Assembly (NCBI GenBank): GCA_020445665.1
Contig: JAGRGD010000339.1
Span: 1-46,335, forward strand
Length of the DNA stretch: 46,335 nt
Direction: 5' to 3'
Source: Rhodocyclaceae bacterium
GTDB taxonomy: Bacteria > Pseudomonadota > Gammaproteobacteria > Burkholderiales > Rhodocyclaceae
Shown: piece after piece, positions 36,621 through 44,986 of the stretch
How the letters are laid out: every line of letters starts with the position of its first letter
How positions within the stretch are numbered: position 1 is the stretch's first letter
Notes under the pieces: model-generated
What the model was told of the DNA's origin: nothing
Databases searched by the model: none
What the model saw: only the letters and a program-made list of their open reading frames with translations
Made by a program: the position numbers and the translations under genes

Positions 36621-36735
36621 GTGCCCCCTCCCGGCGCGCCCGCGACTTCGGTCACAGGGCGCCCTCCGTCGTCGCCGCAAGCGTTGGGGGCGGTGATAGC
36701 GTCATGCTCGACCCACAGACGAAGGAGACACACAC

Positions 36736-37287
36736 ATGGGCGTGGCACGGTTCTACCAGTTCGAGGACGTCAAGGCGGCGATGGACCGCTCCGAGGGGCA
36801 ATACCTGCATCTTTTCCGGCAGGTCTGGGGCGCAACGGACTACGACTGGGAAAAGCGCGAATTTCGCAACAAGGCGGGTGAAGTCGTCAGGACAATCGAT
36901 GTGTACAAGGGCCCGAAAGAGCCCACGTCGAAAGCCGAGCCCGGTCACGCCTACGAAAAGCACATCGGCCTCGATCGCGACCCGAAGTACATGAGCGGGC
37001 CGGAAGGCCGGTCCTTCTATGCCGATCCCTTCACGGCCATCAAGGTGACCCAGGCGCTGCTCAATGGCAGCAAGGGCCAGCAGGCCCTGGCCGACCTCGA
37101 CGCGGGCACCGCCACCGATCGCAAGATCGTCGATGCCGTTCCGCCCCTGTATTACGGTGGCGGTTCCGGCGACAACGCCTTCTCACTGAAGAAGATCGAG
37201 ACCGCGGTCTGCTGCATCATGAAGCTGGGCGACAGCACCCTGTGGATTCATACGACCTACCCGAAGCACTTTCACGCCACGGTCTGA
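36736..37287 (+). CDS. Free-standing RNase A-like (CdiA-CT type) domain protein
   Basis: This 183-residue protein is not a recognised housekeeping gene. From residue 70 it follows the pattern I associate with the bacterial RNase A-fold toxin domain of CdiA C-termini: GHAYEKHIG (70-78), RSFYADPFTAIKVTQALL (92-109) and a C-terminal strand ending HTTYPKHFHATV. H71/H76, R92 and the T/Y pair (T173/T174, Y175) are candidate active-site residues. The first ~68 residues carry no signal peptide or known export or delivery domain. The ribosome site is good (GAAGGAGA). A small membrane protein follows at 37400 and could be a partner. The domain assignment is from pattern memory and needs a profile search. 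Confidence 0.6.
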   Translation: MGVARFYQFEDVKAAMDRSEGQYLHLFRQVWGATDYDWEKREFRNKAGEVVRTIDVYKGPKEPTSKAEPGHAYEKHIGLDRDPKYMSGPEGRSFYADPFTAIKVTQALLNGSKGQQALADLDAGTATDRKIVDAVPPLYYGGGSGDNAFSLKKIETAVCCIMKLGDSTLWIHTTYPKHFHATV

Positions 37288-37399
37288 GCACAGCCCCGGC
37301 GAGCGGCAAGTCCGGTGCCGGGGGCGCGCGCGCGGGCGGGCGTCGCCCGCGAGGGGTGAACCCGACCGTTCCCGCAAGCCGGAACGTCCGGAGACGCTC

Positions 37400-37648
37400 A
37401 TGACCGACCCCGCTCTGCTGGTGCCTTTCCTGGGCTGGTGCAGCCTGCTCAACCTTGGCCTCTACGCGCTGTCGGCCGTCGCCGTCACCACGTTCCGGCC
37501 GCTGACCTGTCGCCTCCATGCTCGCCTCTTCGGTCTCGATGAGGCGAGCCTGCCGGCGGAGTACCTCCGCTTCCTCGGCAACTACAAGATCCTGATCCTC
37601 GTCTTCAACCTGGTGCCCTATGCGGCGCTCCGGCTGATGGGGGTCTGA
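37400..37648 (+). CDS. Small two-helix membrane protein (DUF6868-like)
   Basis: This 82-residue protein has two hydrophobic segments (about 7-31 and 61-80) and the central LHARLFGLDEASLPAEYLRFLGNYKI. The pattern FFGWC-like start, HxxxFGL and GNYKILILVFNLVPY matches a widespread family of uncharacterised small membrane proteins (DUF6868, from memory). The ribosome site CGGAGA precedes ATG 37400. It lies 112 bases after the RNase A-like gene on the same strand. Since the family also occurs elsewhere, an immunity role is only a possibility. Confidence 0.75.
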   Translation: MTDPALLVPFLGWCSLLNLGLYALSAVAVTTFRPLTCRLHARLFGLDEASLPAEYLRFLGNYKILILVFNLVPYAALRLMGV

Positions 37649-37865
37649 AGCGGGAAAATGGGCGGCGGCGGGCCCTATGGCCCAAGGGCTTGCGCCAAAT
37701 GCCCCGATTGCCAGACAAGGTCGGCGAAAGTTGACCCATCTGCCCCCAATTTAAGGATTTAAGTTTCCGATCTCCCTAGGATGGGGCGAGCGGCTCGCGC
37801 CACGCGCCGAGCTGCCCTGGCTTCCTGGTGCCAGCCACAAAATAAGAGAGATCACGGAGACCGAC

Positions 37866-40800
37866 ATGATCCGAATGCCATTGACCTGGCTCGCAGCGCT
37901 TTTGGCCCTGCTGCTGAGCTGCCTTTCCCACGCAGCGCTTCCGGGATTGACCACGCCCTGGCCCGCGGACGGCAGCGTCTCGCTGGCGGCGGGGGATCAG
38001 ACTGCGCCGTCGATCGCGGCGGGCAATGGCGTCCGGCTGGTGCTATGGACCGATCAGCGCGCCAACCCCTATGTCTACAACGAGTACGAGACCTCGGGCG
38101 ACATCTACGGCGTTCGCCTGGCGGACGACGGCACGCCGCTCGATGCGGTGCCGTTTGCCATCCACGCCGGCCGCGGTGCGCAAGGGGCCCCGATGGCCGC
38201 CTGGAACGGCAGCGAGTGGCTGGTGTTGTTCCGCACCCTGGGCCTGTCGGGCACCGGCTTCTTCTACCAGAACGGGCTGGCGGCGGTGCGCGTGGCGGCC
38301 GACGGCAGCGTCGTCGATGCTGATCCGATCCCGCTGCACGGCCTCGGCGATGGGGCCTTTGCCGTCGCTTCCGACGGCGTGGGCTGGGTGGTCGCGACGA
38401 TCGGCAACGACATCAGCCGGGACATCTTCGCCGTGCGCATCTCGGCGCTGGGCGAGATCCTCGATCCGCCGACCCGCAGCCTCGTCTCCGAGGATGTCAT
38501 CTCCGGCTCCGGCCTGCGGCTCGCCTACGCGGGCGGCACGTACCTGCTCGCGTTCGGGGCGGCCAATGGCACCGGCGCGGTGCTGTTCGACGCGCAGCTC
38601 AATTCGGTCAGTGCACCGTTCCTGCTGGTGGATGGCCACGTCATCGCCACCCTCGCGTCGTCGGGGCAGGGATTCTATGTGGCCTGGAACGCCCAGCGGG
38701 CGGACTTCACCTCGACCGTGATGGGTGCGCGCGTGGGCCTGAACGGCGTCCTGATCGATGCAGCAGGCGTCGACCTCGCCGGCGCCAACGCCCCTTACGG
38801 CAATGTGATCACTGCGGCGTGGGATGGTGGCGCCTGGCGTGTCGCGTGGGAAGGCCTGGCCGCCCGCGACCTGTATCTGGCGCGGATCGACGGCGGCACC
38901 GGCCAGGTGATGAATCCGGGCGGTACCGTGGTCGCCGGCGCCAAGCCGGGCCCGATGGCGGGCACCGGCACGGGCGCTGTCCAGTTGGTCTGGAGCGCGT
39001 TCTCGAACAATGAATACGATGTGCTCGGTGCGACCGTCGGCGCGGACGGGGGGGCGATCGCTCTGGATGGCATCGGCACCGCCCTGCCACGGCAGTACCG
39101 CACCCACATCGCGGCGGGCGCCAGCGGTTTTCTGATGAGCTACCTGGAGGCGGTCGCGGGAGAGTTTGCCGTCAAGGTCCGTGCGCTGGACGCCGCTGGC
39201 GGCGCCCTGACCCTCGCCGAGCTGGATCGCGGGCCCACCCTGTCCGGTCCGGGCTCGCCCGCGGTGGCCTGGAACGGCAGTCACTACCTGGTCAGCTGGG
39301 GGCGTGACAACGGCGTTTGGGCGATGCGTGTGGGCGCCAATGGCGTGCCGATCGACGCCGCACCGACCCAGATCATGACCGGCGCCTTCGGCGAGGTGGA
39401 CGTGGCGGCTGTGGGCGACGACTTTCTCGTCGTCGGCCGGCATTTCGGACAGACGATCCAGATCATCCTGCCGATCGCCGTGCGGGTCAGCGGCGCGACC
39501 GGCCAGGCCCTCGATGCGGTGCCCATCGAACTGAGCGCTGGCGCAGCCGGCAGCCCGTTCACGGTCTATACCCGGGACGTTGTCGTGGCGCCGGTGGACG
39601 GCCGCTGGCTGGTTGCCTGGCAGTCCAACATCACCCACGACGAGTCCGTCGCCAGCGCGATCGCGGCCTTCGTCAATCCGGACGGCAGCAAGGGCGACCC
39701 CTTCCTGATCGGCCCGATGGTCACCAACGGCGGCAACTTCATCCACCGCATCGCCCTGGGGTCGAGCGGCGGCAATGCGCTCTATGCCCAGTCGCGGGAG
39801 CTGACGTCCGGGGTCGAGACCGACCTCGAACTATTCCTGATCCAGACCGATCAGACCGTGGTGCCGCTGGGCAACGCCACGCCCTGGTCCGGCAACCAGT
39901 ACCGGCCGTTCATCAGCTTCGACGGGCGGGACTACATCGTCGTCTTCCAGGACCAGAAGAATCGCCTCGCGCCCTTCGCCATCGAGGCGCTCGATGCCCG
40001 CAGCGACCTGTATGGCATGCGGGTCGGCGTCGACGGCAGCATCCTCGATCCGGAAGGCTTTCTCATCGATGACCGCGCCGAGGCCGAGACCGATCCGGTC
40101 GTCGCCAGCCGCGGCAGCGACACCCTGATCGCGGCCTCGCAGCTGGCGAACGACGGCATCGCCGCCAACTACCGCATCGCTCACAGCGGCGTGCTCGACG
40201 GGACCGACCGCTTCCCGGTGGCGCTGGCCTCGGCCTCCGTCCGGCAGGGCGACGCGCCGCTCGCCGTGAGCTTCGACGCGGTCGGCTCCTTCGACCCCGA
40301 AGGCGGGCCGGTGAGCGTGCGCTGGGATTTTGCCGACGGGGGCGTATCGACCCTGAGCAACCCGAGCCACACCTTCGCCGTCCCGGGAGAGTATCCGGTG
40401 CTGATGACGGTGACCGACGCGACCGGGCGCAGCGCCTCCCAGGCCATCATGGTCCAGGTGCTGGCGCCGAACATCGTGCCTGTCGCGGTGGCCTCGTCGC
40501 CACGCCTGAGCGGCCCGGCGCCGCTCAGCGTGACCCTCTACGCCGACGGCTCCTATGACCCCGACGGCCCGCTCGGCAACATCGAGTGGCTGGTCAGCGA
40601 TGGCCGCAACAGCTTCGGCAGCCCGGCCTTCCTGACCTTCAACACCGAGGGCGAATACACCGTGACGCTGCGCCTGCGCGACAGCCGAGGCGGCATCGGC
40701 GAGGACACGCTGACCGTCACGGTGGGCGGCGCCAACCAGCCGCCGGTGGCGGTCGCCAGCGCAACGCCGACCGCCGGGCAGGCGCCGCTGGGCGTGAACC

Positions 40801-41948
40801 TGATCGGCAGTGGCTCGAGCGATGTCGATGGCTCGATCGTCTCGTATGCGTGGGACTTCGGTGACGGCACCAGCGGCAGCGGCGCCAACCCCTTCCACAC
40901 CTACGCCTCGGTCGGCACCTTCGTCGCGACCCTGACCGTCACCGACAACAGTGGCGACCAGTCGAGCGACAGCGTGAGCATCGTCGTGGACGGGCACTCG
41001 GCCCGCTCGCTGCTGACCCAGATCACGATGTCGTCTGGCAAGCAGCGCGGCACACCGATCGTCGAAGGCACGGTGCAGGTCACCAACGGCGTCGGCGAGC
41101 CGCTGGCCACCGCCATCGTGACGGGCCACTGGACCCTGCCCGACGGCAGCCGGGTGAGCCGTTCCCAGTATGCCGATCGCCGCGGCAATGCGACCTTCAG
41201 TACCGCCCAGATCGGTGACGGCACCTATGTCCTGACCATCGACAACGCCACGTACTCGGGCGCGATCTTCGATCCGCAGGGCAGCGAGACCGAGGACAGC
41301 CTCGTCATCGGCAATGGCGGTGTGCCCGACACGACGCCGCCGGCGACGCCGACCGGCCTGGTCGCGACGGCGGGCGATGGTTCGGTCAGCCTCGACTGGG
41401 CCGACAACGGCGAAGCCGATCTTGCCGGCTACCACGTCGAGCGGTCGCTGGATCCGGCCGGGCCCTTCACCCGGCTGACGAGCGGCAGCGGCGTCACCCC
41501 GTCCCAGTACGTGGACACCGGTCTGCCCAACGGGGTGACGATCTACTACCGCGTCATCGCGGTGGACACCAGCAGCAACCTGAGCCAGGCCACTGCCGTG
41601 GTGTCGGCCACGCCGCAGAGCGGCGGCGCGACGGCAACCTCGCTGCACGTCGGCGGGATCGTGCTGGGCACCGCCAATGTCGGCAAGGGCAGCAAGGTGG
41701 GTGTCGCCACCGTGACGGTCCTCGACGATCTGGGCAGGCCCGTGTCCGGCGCACTGGTGGGGGGCAGCTTCAGCGGCAGCTACGTTGAAGGGGTGATTGG
41801 CACCACCGGCGCCAATGGCACGGTCGAGTTGCGCACCAGCAGTTCCCAGAAGGGCGGCGTGAGCTTCGGCTTCTGCGTGACCTCCGTGCAGCACGCGTCT
41901 CTGCCCCACGAGGTGGCCGACGACGCCGCGACCTGCGGTCAGTTCTGA
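37866..41948 (+). CDS. Large secreted protein with beta-propeller-like repeats, three PKD domains and fibronectin III
   Basis: This 1360-residue protein begins with a classical Sec signal peptide (MIRMPLTWLAALLALLLSC, cleavage about 24). Residues ~30-780 contain about ten degenerate repeats of ~45-55 residues of the type WNGSEWLV / WDGGAWRVAW / GVWAMRVGANGVPIDA, suggesting one or two beta-propellers. Then follow PKD domains at about 783-868, 870-955 and 957-1043 (WDFGDGTSGS is the clearest), an Ig-like stretch 1050-1150 and fibronectin III at about 1155-1250 (GYHVERSLD, YYRVIAVD). The final ~108 residues are Ser/Gly rich. No PEP-CTERM, LPXTG or transmembrane end is present, so release or binding to the outer surface is likely. 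The catalytic function is not evident; adhesion or substrate binding is inferred. The ribosome site CGGAGA supports the start. Confidence 0.88.
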   Translation: MIRMPLTWLAALLALLLSCLSHAALPGLTTPWPADGSVSLAAGDQTAPSIAAGNGVRLVLWTDQRANPYVYNEYETSGDIYGVRLADDGTPLDAVPFAIHAGRGAQGAPMAAWNGSEWLVLFRTLGLSGTGFFYQNGLAAVRVAADGSVVDADPIPLHGLGDGAFAVASDGVGWVVATIGNDISRDIFAVRISALGEILDPPTRSLVSEDVISGSGLRLAYAGGTYLLAFGAANGTGAVLFDAQLNSVSAPFLLVDGHVIATLASSGQGFYVAWNAQRADFTSTVMGARVGLNGVLIDAAGVDLAGANAPYGNVITAAWDGGAWRVAWEGLAARDLYLARIDGGTGQVMNPGGTVVAGAKPGPMAGTGTGAVQLVWSAFSNNEYDVLGATVGADGGAIALDGIGTALPRQYRTHIAAGASGFLMSYLEAVAGEFAVKVRALDAAGGALTLAELDRGPTLSGPGSPAVAWNGSHYLVSWGRDNGVWAMRVGANGVPIDAAPTQIMTGAFGEVDVAAVGDDFLVVGRHFGQTIQIILPIAVRVSGATGQALDAVPIELSAGAAGSPFTVYTRDVVVAPVDGRWLVAWQSNITHDESVASAIAAFVNPDGSKGDPFLIGPMVTNGGNFIHRIALGSSGGNALYAQSRELTSGVETDLELFLIQTDQTVVPLGNATPWSGNQYRPFISFDGRDYIVVFQDQKNRLAPFAIEALDARSDLYGMRVGVDGSILDPEGFLIDDRAEAETDPVVASRGSDTLIAASQLANDGIAANYRIAHSGVLDGTDRFPVALASASVRQGDAPLAVSFDAVGSFDPEGGPVSVRWDFADGGVSTLSNPSHTFAVPGEYPVLMTVTDATGRSASQAIMVQVLAPNIVPVAVASSPRLSGPAPLSVTLYADGSYDPDGPLGNIEWLVSDGRNSFGSPAFLTFNTEGEYTVTLRLRDSRGGIGEDTLTVTVGGANQPPVAVASATPTAGQAPLGVNLIGSGSSDVDGSIVSYAWDFGDGTSGSGANPFHTYASVGTFVATLTVTDNSGDQSSDSVSIVVDGHSARSLLTQITMSSGKQRGTPIVEGTVQVTNGVGEPLATAIVTGHWTLPDGSRVSRSQYADRRGNATFSTAQIGDGTYVLTIDNATYSGAIFDPQGSETEDSLVIGNGGVPDTTPPATPTGLVATAGDGSVSLDWADNGEADLAGYHVERSLDPAGPFTRLTSGSGVTPSQYVDTGLPNGVTIYYRVIAVDTSSNLSQATAVVSATPQSGGATATSLHVGGIVLGTANVGKGSKVGVATVTVLDDLGRPVSGALVGGSFSGSYVEGVIGTTGANGTVELRTSSSQKGGVSFGFCVTSVQHASLPHEVADDAATCGQF

Positions 41949-41958
41949 CGCTCGACTT

Positions 41959-41987
41959 CCCGGAGGCGGCGCAAGCCGCGCCCCGGG
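41959..41987. terminator. Hairpin between convergent PKD-protein and small Tat-protein genes
   Basis: CCCGG and GGCGGC (41959-41970) pair across a GCAA loop (41971-41974) with GCCGC, CC and CCGGG (41975-41987), with small bulges. It lies between the two stops (41948 and 41992). With no T tract it may act as a bidirectional 3'-end hairpin; certainty is low. Confidence 0.35.
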
Positions 41988-41991
41988 GCTC

Positions 41992-42387
41992 TCAAGCGGC
42001 CCGGCTGAGCGCGGCGAGTGCGCACAGCCGGGCCTCGGTTCGACTGAGCAGCCAGCCGTCCAGGTCGACGCAATCCGCGTCGCGGTAGTCATGCCGGATG
42101 CGCTCGCGCAGCGCGGTGAGGCGCGAGATCCCTTTCGTGCCCGTCGCCCGCTCCTCGCGGATCGCTGCAGCCAGGTAGGCGACCAGTTCGGGCAATCGCG
42201 CCTCGCCGGTGTGCTGGGCGAGGTAGCGGAAACCGAAGCGCGCGGCTGCCTCGGCGTCGATCGCGTCGAGCAGTCCGGCGGCCTGCGCCGTGGCGCCGAC
42301 GTCGGCTCGCGCCGGTACGCCCGCCAGGGCCGCCAGCGCCAGGCCGATCAGCCGCCGCCGCGCGGGCTGGAACGCGTCGCGGGTCAT
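41992..42387 (-). CDS. Small Tat-signal protein, probable partner subunit of the GMC oxidoreductase
   Basis: This 131-residue protein has an N-terminal twin-arginine-like motif (PARRRLIGLALAALAGVPARA, about residues 8-28) followed by an alpha-helical mature part (YLAQHTGEARLPELVAYL, RERIRHDYRDADCVDLDGWLLS). It resembles in size and layout the small Tat-bearing subunits found with periplasmic GMC dehydrogenases (gluconate or sorbitol dehydrogenase type), which carry the flavoprotein across the membrane. It starts within the stop of the flavoprotein gene (ATGA). Assignment as a partner rests on coupling and layout, not on a recognised domain. Confidence 0.72.
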   Translation of the reverse strand: MTRDAFQPARRRLIGLALAALAGVPARADVGATAQAAGLLDAIDAEAAARFGFRYLAQHTGEARLPELVAYLAAAIREERATGTKGISRLTALRERIRHDYRDADCVDLDGWLLSRTEARLCALAALSRAA

Positions 42388-43907
42388 CGGCGCGCCCCCA
42401 GATGGTCGGCCAGCCGCAGGGCCAGCGCCACCAGGGTCAGGGTCGGATTCGCGGCGCCGCCGGTGGGGAACACCGAGCTGCCGGCGATGTAGAGGTTGTC
42501 GATGCCATGGACGCGGCAATCGGCGTCCACCACGCCCTGGTGCGGATCGGCGTGCATCCGGGTGGTGCCCATGTGGTGGTTGCCGCCGGACACCGTGATC
42601 GGCCAGCTGTGCTCGTCCCCCAGGTCGAGCCAGGTCCGGCCGATGCCGAGGGCGCCGAACTCCTGTGCGAGGGCGCGCACGTGGGCGGCGAAGCTCCGCC
42701 GGTCGAGCTCGCCCAGCCGCCAGTCGAGGCGCAGGCGGCGCAGGCCCAGCGCATCGCGTGTGGTGGACAGGGTGACGCGGCTGTCCGGATCGGGCGCCTG
42801 CTCGCAGGCGCAGCCCAGGTTGAAGACGTGGCCGAGCGGCGCGCCCTCGCGCGCCGGTCCGCGCGCCGACATCAGCGGCCCGAGGGCCCGCAGCAGGGCG
42901 CGCTGTTCCTCCGCGAGCGGCGTGTCCGCTGGCGCGTCGGGCGCGAAGGTGGTGCCGATGCCGCCCATGAAGGTCGCGTTGAGCAGCCGCCGCTGGCGCA
43001 GGAAGCTCGCCGACGGATGGAAGGCGGCCTGCCCCCGCCGGCCGTCCACCTGCAGCTGTTCCCGGTACACCCGCGGCAACAGGGCCAGGTCGGCGACGAC
43101 GATCTCGGCAAAGTGGGACAGGTGCGGATGCTCCATGAAGCAGCGGCCCACCCGGTCGTGGTCGTTGCCGAGGCCGTTGGGTGCGACACCGTCCGAAAGC
43201 AGCAACAGGCGCGGGTTCTCGAGGCCGCCCGTTGCAAGCACCACGGTGCGTGCGGCGAGCGACAGGCGTCGACCGTCCAGCGTGCGGATCGCCAGCCCGC
43301 TGACGGCGCGCCCGTCGGCGGTGCTCTCGAGGGCGCAGACGTTGGCGTGCAGGAGCACGCGAATGTACATCGCCTCGGCCAGCACCGCATGGTAGCGGGT
43401 GCCGAAGCGGGTCGGCGGGCTGAACTGGACGAAGGTGGTCGCCACGCGGCCAGAGGCCGGCTCGGGTAGGGTATCGCCGCTGGCCGCCTGCCAGTAGGCC
43501 GCGTCGGTGAAGCGCGCCGGCGCGATCTCGAGGATCTCGCAGGCGCGGGCGTAGTAGGGCGCCAGCGTCGCGAAACCGAAGGGCCAGCCGCTGTGGGGCA
43601 CCCAGTCCCGCGCCTCGAAATCGATCGGGTCCAGCGGTCGGCAGAAGCCGCCCCAGTGGTGGGAGCTGCCGCCGAAAGCGCGCACGCGGCTGGCCTGGAG
43701 CGGGTAGTCGATGCCGGCGCACTCACCGTCGGCGAGGGCCTGGGTGTCCGACTCCGGCGTCAGGCCGCCCGACTCGACCAGGCAGATATCGCGACCCGAC
43801 CCCTGCAGGGCGCGGGCGATCGTGATGCCCGCCGGGCCGGCGCCGACGATGGCGAGGTCGGTCTCGAGGCGGCTGCCGTCGGGCAGGTCGCGGGCGTCGA
43901 TGAACAT
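42384..43907 (-). CDS. GMC-family FAD oxidoreductase
   Basis: This 507-residue flavoprotein of the glucose-methanol-choline family has the FAD motif DLAIVGAGPAGITIARAL (17-34), FGGSSHHWGGFC near 85-95 (flavin-contacting loop), VVLATGGLENPRLLL, and the C-terminal active region GGNHHMGTTRMHADP with the catalytic His and later NPTLTLVALALRLADHL. It lacks its own signal, consistent with hitch-hiker export by the small Tat protein downstream. The substrate is unknown (alcohol or sugar). It diverges from the PEP-CTERM gene with a 151-base intergenic region. Confidence 0.9.
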   Translation of the reverse strand: MFIDARDLPDGSRLETDLAIVGAGPAGITIARALQGSGRDICLVESGGLTPESDTQALADGECAGIDYPLQASRVRAFGGSSHHWGGFCRPLDPIDFEARDWVPHSGWPFGFATLAPYYARACEILEIAPARFTDAAYWQAASGDTLPEPASGRVATTFVQFSPPTRFGTRYHAVLAEAMYIRVLLHANVCALESTADGRAVSGLAIRTLDGRRLSLAARTVVLATGGLENPRLLLLSDGVAPNGLGNDHDRVGRCFMEHPHLSHFAEIVVADLALLPRVYREQLQVDGRRGQAAFHPSASFLRQRRLLNATFMGGIGTTFAPDAPADTPLAEEQRALLRALGPLMSARGPAREGAPLGHVFNLGCACEQAPDPDSRVTLSTTRDALGLRRLRLDWRLGELDRRSFAAHVRALAQEFGALGIGRTWLDLGDEHSWPITVSGGNHHMGTTRMHADPHQGVVDADCRVHGIDNLYIAGSSVFPTGGAANPTLTLVALALRLADHLGARR

Positions 43908-44008
43908 GGGGCGGGTCGTGGCGCACCGGTGGGGGGCAGTCCCGGAGCATATCGCCGCCGCCTCGGCCGGGCGGCCTTCAAGTGTGAGCGATTGTTCGGC
44001 CGCAAGTG

Positions 44009-44022
44009 GGTTTGCGATATGC
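44009..44022 (+). promoter_or_regulatory. Candidate sigma-54 (-24/-12) promoter of the PEP-CTERM gene
   Basis: A GG at 44009-44010 and a GC at 44021-44022 are exactly 10 bases apart, the invariant sigma-54 spacing, in the context GTGGGTTTGCGATATGCTTT. The -24 box is only partly consensus and the -12 is TGCT rather than TTGCT. PEP-CTERM genes in related bacteria are controlled by the PrsK-PrsR-RpoN system, which makes the match worth noting, but it may be chance. Confidence 0.3.
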
Positions 44023-44058
44023 TTTCAGGGTTTTGACCGTGTCATTCCCGGAGAGATC

Positions 44059-44790
44059 ATGCGCAAGCGCCATTACCTGCTGGCCCCGCTGTTCGGACTG
44101 CTGTGTGCCCCCGCCGGCGCGGCGACCACGCAGGCCTTCGCCGAGCTGGACTGGACCACGCTGACGGTCACGCTCAGCGACCTGACGCCTTCCGACGGCC
44201 TGTTGCCAAGCTTCGAGTGGACGTCGATGACCTCCTTCGTCCGCCTGCAGGGCCCCTACGACCTGGCCAATAGCACCAGCGACTGGTTGACGCCGCTGGC
44301 GATCAGCGGTGGTGGCGCCTCCGGCTCGGTCGATGCCGCGACGGTGCGCAGCGCGTACGCCGGCAGCCTGCCCGGACTGGGCGCTGCCGCCGGCGCCGGG
44401 CGGCTAGGGGATTTCGAACTGGGCGGCGGCTCGGCGGTCGAGATCTCGGTCTGGGCAGAATTTGCCGAGGTCCCCTGGGAGGGGCTAACGACCAGTGCCT
44501 ACGCAATCACCTTCAATCCGGTAGACCCGAGCAATCCGGCGTGGGGCAGCTATGACCAGATCAAGGGTCTTGATGCAAGCGGTGCGTTCGAGGTTTCAGG
44601 CGCCGGCTGGATCAGCCTGAGCATCGCCAATCCCACCGCTCAGCCGGTCAGCCTGATTTACTGGGCCGACACCCTGGTCGCTTCGCCGGTGCCGGAGCCG
44701 TCGACGCAAGCGACGATGCTGCTCGGGGCGGCCGTTGTCGGGTTTGCGGCGCTGGCGCGATGTCGGCGCTCGGCGGGTTTCGCCGCTTAA
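44059..44790 (+). CDS. PEP-CTERM sorting domain protein
   Basis: This 243-residue exported protein has an N-terminal Sec signal ([20 protein letters not shown], about 2-21) and the C-terminal exosortase recognition tripartite end: SPVPEPST (about 209-216), a hydrophobic helix ([14 protein letters not shown]) and a basic tail (RCRRS). The mature part is rich in Ser/Gly/Thr and looks all-beta, with no catalytic domain recognised. It is expected to be processed by an exosortase encoded elsewhere and displayed in the exopolysaccharide matrix. The ribosome site GGAGAG precedes ATG 44059. Confidence 0.92.
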   Translation: MRKRHYLLAPLFGLLCAPAGAATTQAFAELDWTTLTVTLSDLTPSDGLLPSFEWTSMTSFVRLQGPYDLANSTSDWLTPLAISGGGASGSVDAATVRSAYAGSLPGLGAAAGAGRLGDFELGGGSAVEISVWAEFAEVPWEGLTTSAYAITFNPVDPSNPAWGSYDQIKGLDASGAFEVSGAGWISLSIANPTAQPVSLIYWADTLVASPVPEPSTQATMLLGAAVVGFAALARCRRSAGFAA

Positions 44791-44831
44791 GGTTTCTTGG
44801 CGAGCGTTATACGCAAGTTGGCTTGTTGTCT

Positions 44832-44862
44832 GGCGGATGACGCTGCGCTCTTCCGCCCTACG
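44832..44862 (-). repeat. REP-like palindrome, variant copy
   Basis: A 31-base element, read on the minus strand, starts CGTAGGGCGGA and ends TCCGCC, so GGCGGA pairs with TCCGCC. It shares the head CGTAGGGCG with the two exact repeats at 45526 and 45712, but the stem sequence differs. It lies in the 196-base gap between the PEP-CTERM gene and the orphan membrane gene; nothing else is seen in that gap. Confidence 0.6.
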
Positions 44863-44986
44863 CCAACTGCGGCCGGTTGTTGACCGGTCATCCGGCCCGG
44901 CGAATAGCGGCCGGCACGAAGACCGATAATTCGCACTTGGCATTCTTCGAAGGCGCCCCCTCTGGGGTTCAAGGTCTCAGCACCAG

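Noticed and set aside
37660-37865. Cyclic-di-GMP (GEMM) or other riboswitch before the large secreted gene
   Set aside because: Some GC hairpins (for example CTGGC...GCCAG near 37818) are present, but the conserved GEMM core (GGCAAA, GACGCAAAGC) is missing.
39831-42092. 753-codon minus-strand open frame opposite the secreted PKD protein
   Set aside because: Repeated GDR/HR composition reflects the antisense of a repetitive gene; no ribosome site or domain.
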